A stretch of 64,000 nt of DNA from Seonamhaeicola sp. ML3 (lineage in GTDB: Bacteria > Bacteroidota > Bacteroidia > Flavobacteriales > Flavobacteriaceae): positions 434,001 through 498,000 of the forward strand of contig NZ_CP096884.1 of the NCBI RefSeq assembly GCF_023273855.1, given 5' to 3'. The notes below the pieces were generated by a model. That model was given only the letters and a program-made list of their open reading frames with translations. It did not search any database and was not told where the DNA came from. Of this stretch, positions 1-9,181 are shown piece by piece (the first letter of the stretch is position 1; each line of letters begins with the position of its first letter). A program made the position numbers and the translations under genes.

Positions 1-2
1 TA

Positions 3-143
3 GATGAAAGTACCATACAACGTATGTGGGTATTACGTAAATACCTAGCCGACATGAACCCTGTTGAAGCCATGGAATTCACAAACGAACGCTTTAAGCA
101 AACCAGAAATAACGAAGAGTTTTTAATATCCATGAATGGATAA
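3..143 (+). CDS. rho: Transcription termination factor Rho, C-terminal end (partial)
   Basis: The window opens inside this gene. The last 46 residues are readable and contain RMWVLRKYLADMNPVEAMEF and end in EEFLISMNG. This is the conserved C-terminal tail of Rho, the hexameric RNA helicase that ends transcription at C-rich sites. Only the tail is visible, so the RNA-binding and ATPase domains cannot be checked. A strong hairpin with a T tract follows at 168-208. Confidence 0.88.
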   Translation, partial: DESTIQRMWVLRKYLADMNPVEAMEFTNERFKQTRNNEEFLISMNG

Positions 144-167
144 CCTTTACCAACTAAACTAAACCCT

Positions 168-208
168 AAAAAGCCTCATTACTTGTTTGTTTTGAGGCTT
201 TTTTTTTG
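168..208 (+). terminator. Rho-independent terminator after rho
   Basis: AAGCCTCA (171-178) pairs with TGAGGCTT (193-200) and is followed by a run of T. It sits 25 bp after the rho stop codon and should end that transcript. Confidence 0.85.
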
Positions 209-261
209 GTTCTAATGAACCGTTCAGAACAATTCTTTTAGTCTGTGCACAAATAAGTCCA

Positions 262-298
262 CACAAAATAAAAAAGCCTTTCATTTCTGAAAGGCTTT
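262..298 (-). terminator. Rho-independent terminator after rpsT
   Basis: AAAGCCTTTCA (273-283) and TGAAAGGCTTT (288-298) form an 11-bp stem with a 4-nt loop. On the minus strand the stem runs into a T-rich tract, and it lies 25 bp beyond the rpsT stop. Confidence 0.85.
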
Positions 299-323
299 CA
301 AATATCTTTTTTGGTGACTTATC

Positions 324-575
324 CTAAAGTGCAGAAACGTGTTTTGCTAAACCAGATTTAAGGTTTGCAGCTTTGTTAGCATGAATAACGTTCTTCTTAG
401 CTAACTTATCCAACATAGAAACAACTTGAGGAAATAAAGCCTCAGCTTCTTTCTTGTCTGAAAGCTCACGTAATTTCTTAATAGCGTTACGTGTAGTTTT
501 GTGTTGATATCTGTTTATCACACGCTTAGCTTCGTTACTTCTAATTCTTTTTAATGCTGACTTATGATTTGCCAT
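324..575 (-). CDS. rpsT: 30S ribosomal protein S20
   Basis: This 83-residue basic protein begins [18 protein letters not shown], the hallmark start of S20, and continues as an all-helical Lys/Arg-rich chain. S20 binds 16S rRNA early in assembly of the small subunit. The length matches the family. It stands alone between its own terminator and the upstream tRNA-Glu gene, which lies on the same strand, so the two may share a transcript. Confidence 0.97.
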   Translation of the reverse strand: MANHKSALKRIRSNEAKRVINRYQHKTTRNAIKKLRELSDKKEAEALFPQVVSMLDKLAKKNVIHANKAANLKSGLAKHVSAL

Positions 576-601
576 GTTGTTTTTTTCTTTATAAAAAATT
601 G

Positions 602-673
602 TAGCCCGTAGGGGAATCGAACCCCTCTTACCAGGATGAAAACCTGGCGTCCTAGCCGATAGACGAACGGGCC
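602..673 (-). tRNA. tRNA-Glu (anticodon TTC)
   Basis: The minus strand folds as a cloverleaf. The acceptor stem is GGCCCGT with ACGGGCT (a G-U first pair), the anticodon stem CCAGG/CCTGG encloses loop TTTTCAT giving anticodon TTC, and the T arm contains GGTTCGATTCC. CCA is not encoded. It lies 26 bp upstream of rpsT on the same strand. Confidence 0.95.
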
Positions 674-786
674 ATTTAGGTTACTTCATTATTTAATGAG
701 CATGCAATTCGTGATTGCGGATGCAAAAATACAACTATTTTTAAATGTTGCAATACTTATGCATTTTTTTTTGAAAAAATTTTAAT

Positions 787-2265
787 CTAATAAGCTTTTG
801 CAAATAAAACCCTGCCTTTAGAAGGATTTCCAGAGTACACACAAGTACCTGTTTCTTCTTTAGAATCTAACGGAATACAACGAATGGTTGCTTTTGTAAG
901 CTCCTTAATTTTTTCTTCGGTTTCATTAGTACCATCCCAATGTGCAGAAACAAACCCACCTTTACCTTCTAAAACTTCCTTAAACTCATTAAAAGTTTCT
1001 ACTGGGGTGATATGCTCATTTCTAAAGTCTAAAGCTTTGTTAAATAGGTTTTCCTGCATCTCTTCTAACAAATCTTCAATAACAACTGTAATTCTATCTA
1101 AAATTACGGTTTGCTTGCTCAAAGTGTCCCTTCTAGCGACTTCTACAGTTTCATTTTCTAGATCTTTTGGTCCAATTGCAATTCTTAAAGGAACCCCCTG
1201 TAACTCATGTTGGGCAAACTTTGCTCCAGGACGTAATGTATCCCTTTTATCAAATTTAACAGAAATACCTCGATCTCTTAAATCACTGATAATGTCTTCG
1301 GCTACTTTACTAATGGCTTCAAACTGCTCCTCACTTTTATATATTGGCACCACAACGACTTGGTAAGGTGCTAAATTTGGAGGTAGTACTAATCCGTTGT
1401 CATCACTATGGGTCATGATTAGAGCACCCATCAATCGCGTAGATACTCCCCAAGAAGTTGCCCAGACATAATCCTGTTTTCCTTCTTTTGTAGCGTACTT
1501 AACATCAAATGCTTTCGCAAAATTTTGTCCTAAAAAGTGGGATGTTCCAGCCTGTAACGCTTTTCCATCTTGCATCAAAGCTTCTATACAATAGGTATCC
1601 TCGGCTCCTGCAAAACGTTCACTTTCTGTTTTTACACCTTGTATAACCGGTATAGCCATGAAGTTTTCAACAAAATTGGCGTAAACATTATTCATTTGCT
1701 TAGTTTCTTCTATAGCTTCAGCTTTAGTGGCATGTGCTGTATGGCCTTCTTGCCATAAAAATTCAGCAGTCCTTAAAAACAATCGTGTTCGCATTTCCCA
1801 ACGAACCACATTTGCCCATTGGTTAATCAATATGGGTAGATCTCTGTAAGATTGGATCCAATTCCTGTAGGTATTCCATATAATGGCCTCACTTGTTGGT
1901 CTAACAACCAACTCTTCTTCTAACCTAGCTTCGGGGTCTACCCTTAACTTACCTGGTTTATCTGGATCATTTTGCAATCTGTAATGTGTTACAACTGCAC
2001 ATTCTTTTGCAAAACCTTCAGCATTTTTTTCTTCAGCTTCGAATAAACTCTTAGGTACAAAAAGAGGAAAATACGCATTTTGATGTCCCGTTTCTTTAAA
2101 CATTTTATCTAGTTCTGCTTGCATTTTTTCCCAAATTGCAAAGCCATAAGGTTTAATAACCATACAACCTCTTACTGCCGAATTCTCGGCCAGGTCTGCT
2201 TTTACAACCAACTCGTTATACCATTTTGAATAATCTTCTGCTCTACTGGTAAGTTTTTTGCTCAT
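787..2265 (-). CDS. proS: Prolyl-tRNA synthetase, archaeal/eukaryotic type
   Basis: This enzyme charges tRNA-Pro with proline in the cytoplasm. The chain is 492 residues from MSKKLTSR. An in-frame upstream ATG would add six residues (MCQSID), but the MSKK start fits the family. Class II motif 2 is seen as VVRWEMRTR with [18 protein letters not shown] downstream, and [20 protein letters not shown] precedes it. The protein has no editing-domain insertion of the bacterial long form and ends in a tyrosine (FAKAY), as archaeal-type ProRS does. This type is normal in Flavobacteriia. It is divergent from the lipoprotein gene at 2364. Confidence 0.96.
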   Translation of the reverse strand: MSKKLTSRAEDYSKWYNELVVKADLAENSAVRGCMVIKPYGFAIWEKMQAELDKMFKETGHQNAYFPLFVPKSLFEAEEKNAEGFAKECAVVTHYRLQNDPDKPGKLRVDPEARLEEELVVRPTSEAIIWNTYRNWIQSYRDLPILINQWANVVRWEMRTRLFLRTAEFLWQEGHTAHATKAEAIEETKQMNNVYANFVENFMAIPVIQGVKTESERFAGAEDTYCIEALMQDGKALQAGTSHFLGQNFAKAFDVKYATKEGKQDYVWATSWGVSTRLMGALIMTHSDDNGLVLPPNLAPYQVVVVPIYKSEEQFEAISKVAEDIISDLRDRGISVKFDKRDTLRPGAKFAQHELQGVPLRIAIGPKDLENETVEVARRDTLSKQTVILDRITVVIEDLLEEMQENLFNKALDFRNEHITPVETFNEFKEVLEGKGGFVSAHWDGTNETEEKIKELTKATIRCIPLDSKEETGTCVYSGNPSKGRVLFAKAY

Positions 2266-2327
2266 ATCAATGCTTTGGCACAAATATTGTGCTTATGTTA
2301 AATGAAAAATAGTTTCGCAAAACTAAC

Positions 2328-2335
2328 TATTTTTG
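2328..2335 (+). promoter_or_regulatory. Bacteroidota -7 promoter box (TATTTTTG)
   Basis: The box TATTTTTG matches TAnnTTTG and lies 28 bp before the ATG at 2364. No clear -33 box was found, so the call rests on position and consensus only. Confidence 0.4.
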
Positions 2336-2363
2336 TTATGTTCAACAATAAAATTCTAGAGAT

Positions 2364-3617
2364 ATGCGCTTTAATAACAACCCAATAGGAAAAGCGTCAT
2401 TCATTGTCTTAATTGTTCTAATGTTTGGCTTAGTTTCATGTGGATCATACCAATACGTTGGTACAGACTATGATGGTATATATGGCGATTCGCAAGTGAA
2501 AGTAGTGAACACACCAACAGAAACTGTAGTTGAGGTTCCTAACCCATCTAACAGCAATTACTACAAAAACTACTTTAGAACGAAAACTCTAGAATCTGAA
2601 GTTGTATTGGACAACGACTCTATATTTACAGATATAGACAGTTACCAATCTGACAATTACGCTGTAAACGACACCATTTATAATGATTACCTAGGTCATG
2701 CTGGTTGGGGCCAACAAAGCAATAATGTTACCATAAATTATATTGACAACGGTTGGAACAACTGGGGTTGGAATGCAGGTTTCGGATGGGGATGGAACAA
2801 CTGGGGTTGGAACAATTGGGGTTGGAATAACTGGGGCTGGAACCGATGGAACAGATGGGGTTGGAATGACTGGGCCTGGGGTGGAGGCTGGAACAACTGG
2901 GGTTGGGGGTTTGACCCATTTTGGTGTCCACCATATTTTGGCGGAGGCTTCTACGGAGGCTGGGCTAATAATCCTTGGAGATTCAACAATGGCTTTTATA
3001 ATGGTAGAAGATTAGCCTTTAATTCAACTAGAAGAGGCAGCTATTACGGCAATAGTTCTAGAAACACTTTAAGTAACAGAGCTGTAAGCTCCAATACATC
3101 TAGAAGAAATAGCATATCTAGTTCTAACAGATTGGCCACTAATTCTAAATATAACACTGCGAGGAGAAGTAGTATATCTAGAACATCCAGTAGAGCAACA
3201 ACTTATAACAACACCAGAACAACATCACGTATTAGTAGTGTTAACAGAAATTACAATAACACTAATAGCACAAACAGTTCCTACAACAGAAGGCCTACGA
3301 GTAGTACAGTAAGACGATATTCTAATTCTCAATCGAGAACTACAACTTCGAGAACACCTACATCGAATTCTACAACAAGGTCTACATCGCCTACGGCAAG
3401 AAGAAGCACGAGCACCTATAGACAGCCCTCGAGCACTTATAGTACACCTAGTAGATCCTCGTACTCGAGTTACCCTTCTCGCTCGTCTTCATCATCTTCC
3501 TCAAGGAGTTCCTCTTATAGTACACCTAGTAGAAGCTCTAGCTCAGGGTCTTATTCTAGATCCTCGGGAGGAGGTAGTAGCAGAAGTTCATCAAGCGGAG
3601 GAGGAAGACGCCGATAA
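2364..3617 (+). CDS. Trp/Gly/Asn-repeat and Ser/Arg-rich lipoprotein of unknown function
   Basis: The N-terminus has a hydrophobic signal and lipobox LVSC, giving a lipidated Cys26, so an envelope location is likely. Three zones follow: an acidic, Asn/Tyr-rich part to about residue 110; a low-complexity zone of about 90 residues built from WNNWGW repeats; and a 200-residue tail of Ser, Arg, Thr and Asn that becomes almost purely Ser/Gly/Arg at the end. I recognise no enzyme domain. The composition suggests a disordered, possibly adhesive or matrix-interacting surface protein, but that is inference. It lies 32 bp upstream of the outer membrane protein gene and is probably cotranscribed with it. 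Confidence 0.8.
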   Translation: MRFNNNPIGKASFIVLIVLMFGLVSCGSYQYVGTDYDGIYGDSQVKVVNTPTETVVEVPNPSNSNYYKNYFRTKTLESEVVLDNDSIFTDIDSYQSDNYAVNDTIYNDYLGHAGWGQQSNNVTINYIDNGWNNWGWNAGFGWGWNNWGWNNWGWNNWGWNRWNRWGWNDWAWGGGWNNWGWGFDPFWCPPYFGGGFYGGWANNPWRFNNGFYNGRRLAFNSTRRGSYYGNSSRNTLSNRAVSSNTSRRNSISSSNRLATNSKYNTARRSSISRTSSRATTYNNTRTTSRISSVNRNYNNTNSTNSSYNRRPTSSTVRRYSNSQSRTTTSRTPTSNSTTRSTSPTARRSTSTYRQPSSTYSTPSRSSYSSYPSRSSSSSSSRSSSYSTPSRSSSSGSYSRSSGGGSSRSSSSGGGRRR

Positions 3618-3649
3618 TACCAAACATTACAAAAACAAAAATTAACTAT

Positions 3650-5182
3650 ATGAAAAAGTTTAGTTTCCTATTTGTAGGCTTGATTTCTATGGCCTCAATA
3701 AATGCCCAAGATATATCAGATGCTTTAAGATATTCTCAAGATGAAATTCAGGGAACAGCCCGGTTTAGAGCTTTAAGTGGTGCTTTTGGTGCCCTAGGAG
3801 GCGACATGAGTGCTGTAAGTATTAATCCGGCAAGTTCAGCAGTATTCAGCAGAAGTCATGCCTCAATCTCTGGTGCAAACATTGAAACCGAAAATAGCTC
3901 AAACTATTTTGGAGGAACAGGTATTACTAATGAAACAGACTTCGATATCAATCAGGCTGGAGCGGTGTTTGTTTTTGCCGCTCGTAACAATTCTCCATGG
4001 AAAAAGTTTTCTCTGGCAGTTGCTTTTGAAAGGACAAACAACCATGAGGACACTTGGTTTGCCGCAGGAACGAATACTACTAACGACCCCAATTTCAGCA
4101 ATTCTGTAGCCAGTTATTTCTTTGATTTTGCTGATGGAAAAAGACTAGATGAAATCTCCGCTATGCCAAATGAATCACTTGCAAACGCCTACCAAGACAT
4201 TGGACAAGTATTTGGCTTTGCACACCAACAGGCATTTCTCGGTTTTGAATCCTTTATTTTAGAACCAGACAACATAAATAATGATGCTAACACAACTTAC
4301 ACATCCAATATATCACCTGGAAGTTTTATTCACGATTATACCTATGCAGCTACAGGATATAACGGAAAAGTATCTTTTAACTTAGCCACGCAATACGAAG
4401 ACAATCTATACCTTGGCGTTAACCTTAACTCACACTTTATCGACTATCAACGTTCCACGCTATTGTTCGAAGACAACAACAATATTGGATCTACAGTAAA
4501 TTTTGTAGAGTTTGAAAATACTTTAACCACAAGGGGTAACGGTTTTTCATTTCAAGTTGGTGGTATTATGAAACTAACCCCAGAGTTTAGGGTTGGTATC
4601 ACATATGATTCACCAGTGTGGTATACTATAGAAGAAGAAACCTCTCAATATTTAGGAACCGATGGCACTAATGGTTTTCTTGAGATATTTCCACAAACAG
4701 TTAACATATACCCACAATATAGACTACAAACACCTTCTAAAGTAACAGGAAGTTTAGCTTATGTCTTTGGTAAAAAAGGCTTAATAAGCTTTGATTACTC
4801 TAGAAAAGACTACGGCAACACTAAATTTAGACCAGAATCTGATGTCTTTTTCCAAGACTTAAATACAGATATTAGCAACGTACTTACCGAAGCGTCTACA
4901 TACAGACTAGGCGGCGAATACAAACACAAGCAATTTAGCTTTAGAGGTGGTTATCGCTTTGAAGAGAGCCCGTATTTAGATGGAGTTACAGTCGGTGACC
5001 TTAACGGTTATTCTTTAGGGTTGGGTTATAACTTTGGGAATACCAAGTTAGACATCACTTACGACCGTGCCGAAAGATCTTTTAACAACAATCTTTACAA
5101 CCTTAATTTTGGTAATGCCCCTCAGGCGGCAGTAAATAGAGAAAATTCAAATATTACAGTATCACTAAATTTTAATATATAA
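3650..5182 (+). CDS. Outer membrane protein of the OmpP1/FadL type
   Basis: This 510-residue protein has a signal peptide ending SINAQ and then an N-terminal segment with SGAFGALGGDMSAVSINPA, typical of Bacteroidota members of the OmpP1/FadL/TodX transport family. The rest alternates short amphipathic strands, as expected for a beta-barrel, and ends ITVSLNFNI. FadL proteins carry hydrophobic molecules across the outer membrane, but the substrate cannot be read here. Homologues are often mislabelled as hemin receptors. It follows the Trp-repeat lipoprotein by 32 bp and is closed by a terminator at 5194-5234. Confidence 0.82.
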   Translation: MKKFSFLFVGLISMASINAQDISDALRYSQDEIQGTARFRALSGAFGALGGDMSAVSINPASSAVFSRSHASISGANIETENSSNYFGGTGITNETDFDINQAGAVFVFAARNNSPWKKFSLAVAFERTNNHEDTWFAAGTNTTNDPNFSNSVASYFFDFADGKRLDEISAMPNESLANAYQDIGQVFGFAHQQAFLGFESFILEPDNINNDANTTYTSNISPGSFIHDYTYAATGYNGKVSFNLATQYEDNLYLGVNLNSHFIDYQRSTLLFEDNNNIGSTVNFVEFENTLTTRGNGFSFQVGGIMKLTPEFRVGITYDSPVWYTIEEETSQYLGTDGTNGFLEIFPQTVNIYPQYRLQTPSKVTGSLAYVFGKKGLISFDYSRKDYGNTKFRPESDVFFQDLNTDISNVLTEASTYRLGGEYKHKQFSFRGGYRFEESPYLDGVTVGDLNGYSLGLGYNFGNTKLDITYDRAERSFNNNLYNLNFGNAPQAAVNRENSNITVSLNFNI

Positions 5183-5193
5183 TCAATGAAAAT

Positions 5194-5234
5194 AAGGGCT
5201 TTAACTGATACCGTTGCAAATCCCTTGTTTTTTT
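5194..5234 (+). terminator. Rho-independent terminator
   Basis: AAGGGCTTT (5194-5202) pairs with AAATCCCTT (5218-5226), 8 of 9 positions, and is followed by GTTTTTTT. It closes the lipoprotein/OmpP1-like transcript. Confidence 0.65.
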
Positions 5235-5316
5235 ATGTAATTTTTACAGGAGCACTTAGACTATTAACAAAACACTAATTATTTGCTAAGACCAAGAATA
5301 ACAAATCTTTATTGTT

Positions 5317-5324
5317 TATCTTTG
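5317..5324 (+). promoter_or_regulatory. Promoter -7 box for folE (TATCTTTG)
   Basis: TATCTTTG is the preferred form of the Bacteroidota -7 element. It lies 26 bp before the folE ATG, after the preceding terminator, so folE should have its own transcript. Confidence 0.65.
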
Positions 5325-5350
5325 CAAACTAATTTTTTAAACTTTTTCAT

Positions 5351-6028
5351 ATGAAATTTGATAAAGATTTTGAAGATTTTGACGCCATAGGAGACAACCA
5401 CATTGGGGCTTCGCAAGATACGCCAATGAGAAGTGATGCTTTTAAGTTAACAAATGAAGAGAAAATAGACATCATAAAAGATGATGTTCGTCATATTATG
5501 GAAACTTTAGGTTTAGACCTAAGCGATGATAGTTTAAGAGGCACTCCTAACCGTGTTGCAAAAATGTTCGTAAAAGAGATTTTTGGTGGATTAGACCCAG
5601 AGCTCAAACCAAAAGCCTCCACTTTTGAAAACAAATACCAGTATGGCGAAATGCTGGTTGAAAAAAATATCACAGTATACTCAACTTGCGAGCACCACTT
5701 GCTACCTATAGTTGGTAGAGCTCATGTAGCTTACATTTCTAACGGTACGGTTGTTGGCTTATCTAAAATGAATAGAATCGTAGATTACTATGCTAAGCGT
5801 CCTCAAGTTCAGGAACGTCTAACTATTCAAATCGTAAGAGAACTCCAGGAAGTTTTAGGCACTAAAGACGTTGCTTGTATCATTGATGCCAAACATCTTT
5901 GTGTAAACTCCAGAGGTATTAAAGATATTGAGAGCAGTACTGTAACTTCTGAATTTGGCGGAAAATTTAAAGACATGGCTACCAGAAGAGAGTTTTTAGA
6001 TTACATTAAGTTAGATACTCAGTTCTAA
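5351..6028 (+). CDS. folE: GTP cyclohydrolase I
   Basis: FolE opens GTP to 7,8-dihydroneopterin triphosphate, the first step to folate and other pterins. The 225-residue chain has the zinc site motif STCEHHLLP and the later Cys in KHLCVNSRGI, plus SKMNRIVDYYAKRPQVQERL and the substrate-binding SSTVTSEFGG region. The first 30 residues are an acidic extension common in this phylum. It is a single gene with its own promoter. Confidence 0.97.
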   Translation: MKFDKDFEDFDAIGDNHIGASQDTPMRSDAFKLTNEEKIDIIKDDVRHIMETLGLDLSDDSLRGTPNRVAKMFVKEIFGGLDPELKPKASTFENKYQYGEMLVEKNITVYSTCEHHLLPIVGRAHVAYISNGTVVGLSKMNRIVDYYAKRPQVQERLTIQIVRELQEVLGTKDVACIIDAKHLCVNSRGIKDIESSTVTSEFGGKFKDMATRREFLDYIKLDTQF

Positions 6029-6335
6029 ATAGATAATCTGTCATCCTCGATATTAAGATATGTAGAGTATCTTTTTAAAACAGGCTCAAATCGAAAGCTT
6101 CTTAAATATTTTAGAAGAAGTATATTCAAATAACAAAACCTAATTTATTAACTGATTTAGTAGTTCTAATCTAAACTATTAAATCAGTTAATTATTTCTA
6201 AAAAATCAAGATTAATTGTACTAGGAAATTATAAAAGCATTAGTTTTGGATTTAAATCTAGATAAAACAAATTAAAAGATTCTGCATAATTACCTCATTA
6301 ATTTCTAATAGCTTAACCACGTTCTAACCATCAAC
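6029..6335. other. Intergenic stretch between folE and cysS with a long hairpin
   Basis: This 307-bp AT-rich gap holds no open frame that I can support. The only clear structure is an inverted repeat at 6148-6191. I see no consensus TAnnTTTG box close to cysS. Confidence 0.6.
6148..6191. repeat. Inverted repeat, 16-bp arms
   Basis: TTAACTGATTTAGTAG (6148-6163) and CTATTAAATCAGTTAA (6176-6191) are complementary at 15 of 16 positions around a 12-nt loop. There is no following T run, so it is a poor intrinsic terminator. It may still form a stable RNA hairpin after folE or be a mobile palindrome. Confidence 0.6.
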
Positions 6336-7817
6336 ATGCAACTCTACAAACAACAGCAATTAAAAATCTACAACTCACTTACTGGAGAAAAAGAAATCTT
6401 TAAACCTATAAACGAAGGCCACGTTGGCATGTACGTTTGTGGACCTACAGTCTACAGCAATGTTCATTTAGGTAATGTTAGGACTTTCATGTCTTTCGAT
6501 GTGATTTTTAGATATCTAAAACATTTAGGTTATAAGGTACGCTACGTTAGAAATATTACAGATGCTGGTCATCTAGAAAATGATGCAGATGTAGGAGAAG
6601 ATAAAATCACAAAAAAGGCACGACTAGAACAAATAGAACCCATGGAAGTGGTACAGCGTTATACACTGGACTTTCATAATGTTTTAAGTACATTGAATTT
6701 TTTACCTCCAAGTATAGAACCTACGGCAACAGGCCACATAATAGAACAGATCGAACTTGTAAAGGCAATAATCGATAACGGATTCGCTTACGAGGTTAAT
6801 GGCTCGGTATATTTTGATGTTCATAAGTTCAACGAAACCAGCAAATATGGCAAGCTAAGCAAAAGAGTACTTGAAGACTTAATTCATAATACACGTACTT
6901 TAGATGGGCAGAGCGACAAAAAGAACCCTCAGGATTTTGCGCTTTGGAAAAAAGCAGAGCCTCAACATATCATGAGATGGCCTTCTCCATGGGGTGATGG
7001 ATTCCCTGGTTGGCACTTAGAATGTACAGCTATGAGCACCAAATATCTTGGTGAAACTTTTGATATTCATGGTGGTGGTATGGACTTAAAATTTCCACAT
7101 CACGAATGCGAAATTGCTCAAAACGAAGCAGCTTTAGGTAAATCGCCTGTAAACTACTGGATGCATGCCAATATGTTGGAAATGAACGGTCAGCGCATGG
7201 CTAAATCAACAGGAAACATCATAAACCCGCATGAACTATTATCTGGAAAAAATGATAAAATGAGTAAAGCTTACTCTCCAAGCGTAATACGTTTCTTTAT
7301 GGCACAGTCGTCTTACAGAAGTGTGCTCGATTTAACAGATGCTGGTTTGTTAGCTAGTGAGAAAGGTTATAACAGGTTAATGGAAGCTATGGGATTAATA
7401 TCTAATCTAAAAGCTTCTGGCTCTTCATCAATTGATATTAAATCATGGCTTCAAAAATGTTATGATGCCATGAATGACGATTTTAACACACCGATCTTAA
7501 TAGCCAACTTGTTTGAAAGCGCCAAATACATTAATCAAGTAAAAGAAGGTAGCAAGACATTAACCGCGGAAGACATTACACTTCTACAAAACAGCTTAAA
7601 CATATTTGCTTTTGATATTCTAGGACTATTAAAAGATGCCGAAGTAATTTCTGGTGGTGATAAATTAACTGGAGCTGTTGATGTACTAATTAAGTTAAGA
7701 CAAGAAGCAAGAGCGAATAAAGACTTTGCGTTATCCGATAAAATAAGAGATGAATTAGCCGATGTAGGCATTGTGCTTAAAGACGGGAAGGACGGCACCA
7801 CATTTACTGTGAATTAA
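6336..7817 (+). CDS. cysS: Cysteinyl-tRNA synthetase
   Basis: This class I synthetase charges tRNA-Cys. In 493 residues it shows the zinc and active-site start MYVCGPTVY, the HIGH-like VHLGNVRTF, the second zinc ligands in LECTAMS and FPHHECE, and the KMSKS-like [13 protein letters not shown]-type helical domain follows at the C-terminus. Length and motif order are those of a complete enzyme. Confidence 0.97.
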   Translation: MQLYKQQQLKIYNSLTGEKEIFKPINEGHVGMYVCGPTVYSNVHLGNVRTFMSFDVIFRYLKHLGYKVRYVRNITDAGHLENDADVGEDKITKKARLEQIEPMEVVQRYTLDFHNVLSTLNFLPPSIEPTATGHIIEQIELVKAIIDNGFAYEVNGSVYFDVHKFNETSKYGKLSKRVLEDLIHNTRTLDGQSDKKNPQDFALWKKAEPQHIMRWPSPWGDGFPGWHLECTAMSTKYLGETFDIHGGGMDLKFPHHECEIAQNEAALGKSPVNYWMHANMLEMNGQRMAKSTGNIINPHELLSGKNDKMSKAYSPSVIRFFMAQSSYRSVLDLTDAGLLASEKGYNRLMEAMGLISNLKASGSSSIDIKSWLQKCYDAMNDDFNTPILIANLFESAKYINQVKEGSKTLTAEDITLLQNSLNIFAFDILGLLKDAEVISGGDKLTGAVDVLIKLRQEARANKDFALSDKIRDELADVGIVLKDGKDGTTFTVN

Positions 7818-7895
7818 TTAGTCGTTTATCTGTTTAGACGTTTAGTTGTTTATTCGTTTCCCACTTAACATCTAAACAAATCCACAAATAAACAT
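7818..7895. repeat. Short GTTTA-rich repeat cluster with dyad symmetry
   Basis: Between cysS and yidD the sequence repeats units of the form GTTTAnnn several times. It then contains CATCTAAACAAAT and CAAATAAAC, roughly the reverse complement of the first half. It could fold as one long imperfect hairpin at the end of the cysS message. The function is unknown. Confidence 0.4.
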
Positions 7896-7898
7896 TTT

Positions 7899-8117
7899 AT
7901 GAAATTCCTCATAGCACCATTTTTATTTTTGATAAAAGTATACCAATTGTTTATTTCTCCCATTACACCGGCTACGTGCAGATACAACCCAACATGTTCT
8001 CAGTACAGTAAAGAAGCTTTAAAAAAGCACGGCCTTTTTAAAGGAGGTTGGTTAGCTATAAAGCGTATACTTTCTTGTCATCCATGGGGAGGCTCTGGGT
8101 ATGACCCTGTGCCCTAG
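7899..8117 (+). CDS. yidD: Membrane protein insertion efficiency factor YidD
   Basis: This 72-residue protein has the YidD signature: an N-terminal hydrophobic helix, then [18 protein letters not shown] and a C-terminal [17 protein letters not shown]. YidD assists insertion of proteins by YidC at the inner membrane. In this phylum it can be separated from rpmH and rnpA, as here, where it follows cysS. Confidence 0.95.
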   Translation: MKFLIAPFLFLIKVYQLFISPITPATCRYNPTCSQYSKEALKKHGLFKGGWLAIKRILSCHPWGGSGYDPVP

Positions 8118-8217
8118 TGAGGTCTTTACGTGATCTACTTCATTCCTGAAGTTAAATCACTTTAAAAAATAATCATTAACTTAGTTAATTCAGGCCGTTA
8201 AAAAACCTCTTGATTTC

Positions 8218-9057
8218 ATGAGAAAATTGATTATTTATCTTTTAAAACAATTCAATCCAGGTACTATTCGAATAAAACATCACCTGACCAAAAAACCCTT
8301 TTATCTCGACATGTTTTTACATAAAGGGTATTGGTACTATGGAACCCGAAGAGAAAAAGACACCATAGCTCTATTTAAAGACATATTACCAGAATGTAGT
8401 TTTGTTATTGATATCGGTGCCAACATTGGTTATTTTAGTCAATACTTTTTTGAACTCATGAAGTCCCCTAAAACACTCCTTCTTTTTGAACCTGAAAATA
8501 AAAACTTAACATATCTAAGAAAAAACATAGACAAGCATAATAGTGTAAGAATAATAGAAAAAGCCGTATCAAATAAGAGTGGAACTGCTAATTTCTATGT
8601 CGACGACTTAACTGGTCAAAACAACTCTCTTTTAAGTGACTATAAGGTTTTTGATGAAGTTGTTAAAAACTCAGGGATTAAGAACGTTAAAAAAACAAAA
8701 ATTGAAGTACAAACTATTACAATTGACTCCCTCTTAGAAGAAGAATTCAAAAGTAAACAACCAGACTTTATCAAAATAGATATCGAAGGTGCTGAATTAT
8801 TAGCTCTTAAAGGAATGCAGAAAACTATAAAACTTCATCATCCCACTTTAATGGTAGAAATTACCGAAAACATTAGTGAGACTCTCCAATTTATTCATGA
8901 TTTTGGTTATGTAATTTTCACTCCTAAAAAGAGACTAGTTGCTGAATCTGACTATAAAAATGTATTTTTTAATGTTTTTTGTATCCATAATTCAAAGCAC
9001 GATTTACTAAATAAACTGGGTATAGAACATAATGAATTTAGCACTTTAGAATCTTAA
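8218..9057 (+). CDS. FkbM-family SAM-dependent methyltransferase
   Basis: The 279-residue protein carries the SAM-binding motif FVIDIGANIGYFSQYF near residue 65 and the FkbM motif PDFIKIDIEGAELLALKGM near residue 180. FkbM-type enzymes O-methylate sugars, polyketides or other small molecules. The substrate cannot be inferred, and no glycan cluster surrounds it. It is a single gene followed by a terminator at 9153-9181. Confidence 0.85.
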   Translation: MRKLIIYLLKQFNPGTIRIKHHLTKKPFYLDMFLHKGYWYYGTRREKDTIALFKDILPECSFVIDIGANIGYFSQYFFELMKSPKTLLLFEPENKNLTYLRKNIDKHNSVRIIEKAVSNKSGTANFYVDDLTGQNNSLLSDYKVFDEVVKNSGIKNVKKTKIEVQTITIDSLLEEEFKSKQPDFIKIDIEGAELLALKGMQKTIKLHHPTLMVEITENISETLQFIHDFGYVIFTPKKRLVAESDYKNVFFNVFCIHNSKHDLLNKLGIEHNEFSTLES

Positions 9058-9152
9058 TACTCGTATTAACAACTTAATATCATAGCAAAAAAATTAATCA
9101 CATTACATTTACGAATTCCCATTATATTAAATTAAGATTCTACTAAAAAATT

Positions 9153-9181
9153 CCTAAGATTAATTCTAAGGTTGTTTTTTT
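9153..9181 (+). terminator. Rho-independent terminator after the FkbM gene
   Basis: CCTAAGA (9153-9159) and TCTAAGG (9165-9171) form a short stem with one mismatch, followed by TTGTTTTTTT. It lies between convergent genes and overlaps the last bases of the pepD stop region. Confidence 0.5.

Noticed and set aside
884-1366. Plus-strand open frames within proS
   Set aside because: They are antisense shadows of the prolyl-tRNA synthetase gene, whose class II motifs are intact.
2743-3015. Alternative frames inside the Trp/Gly repeat zone
   Set aside because: Repetitive codons leave several frames open by chance. Only the lipoprotein frame has a signal sequence and matching ends.
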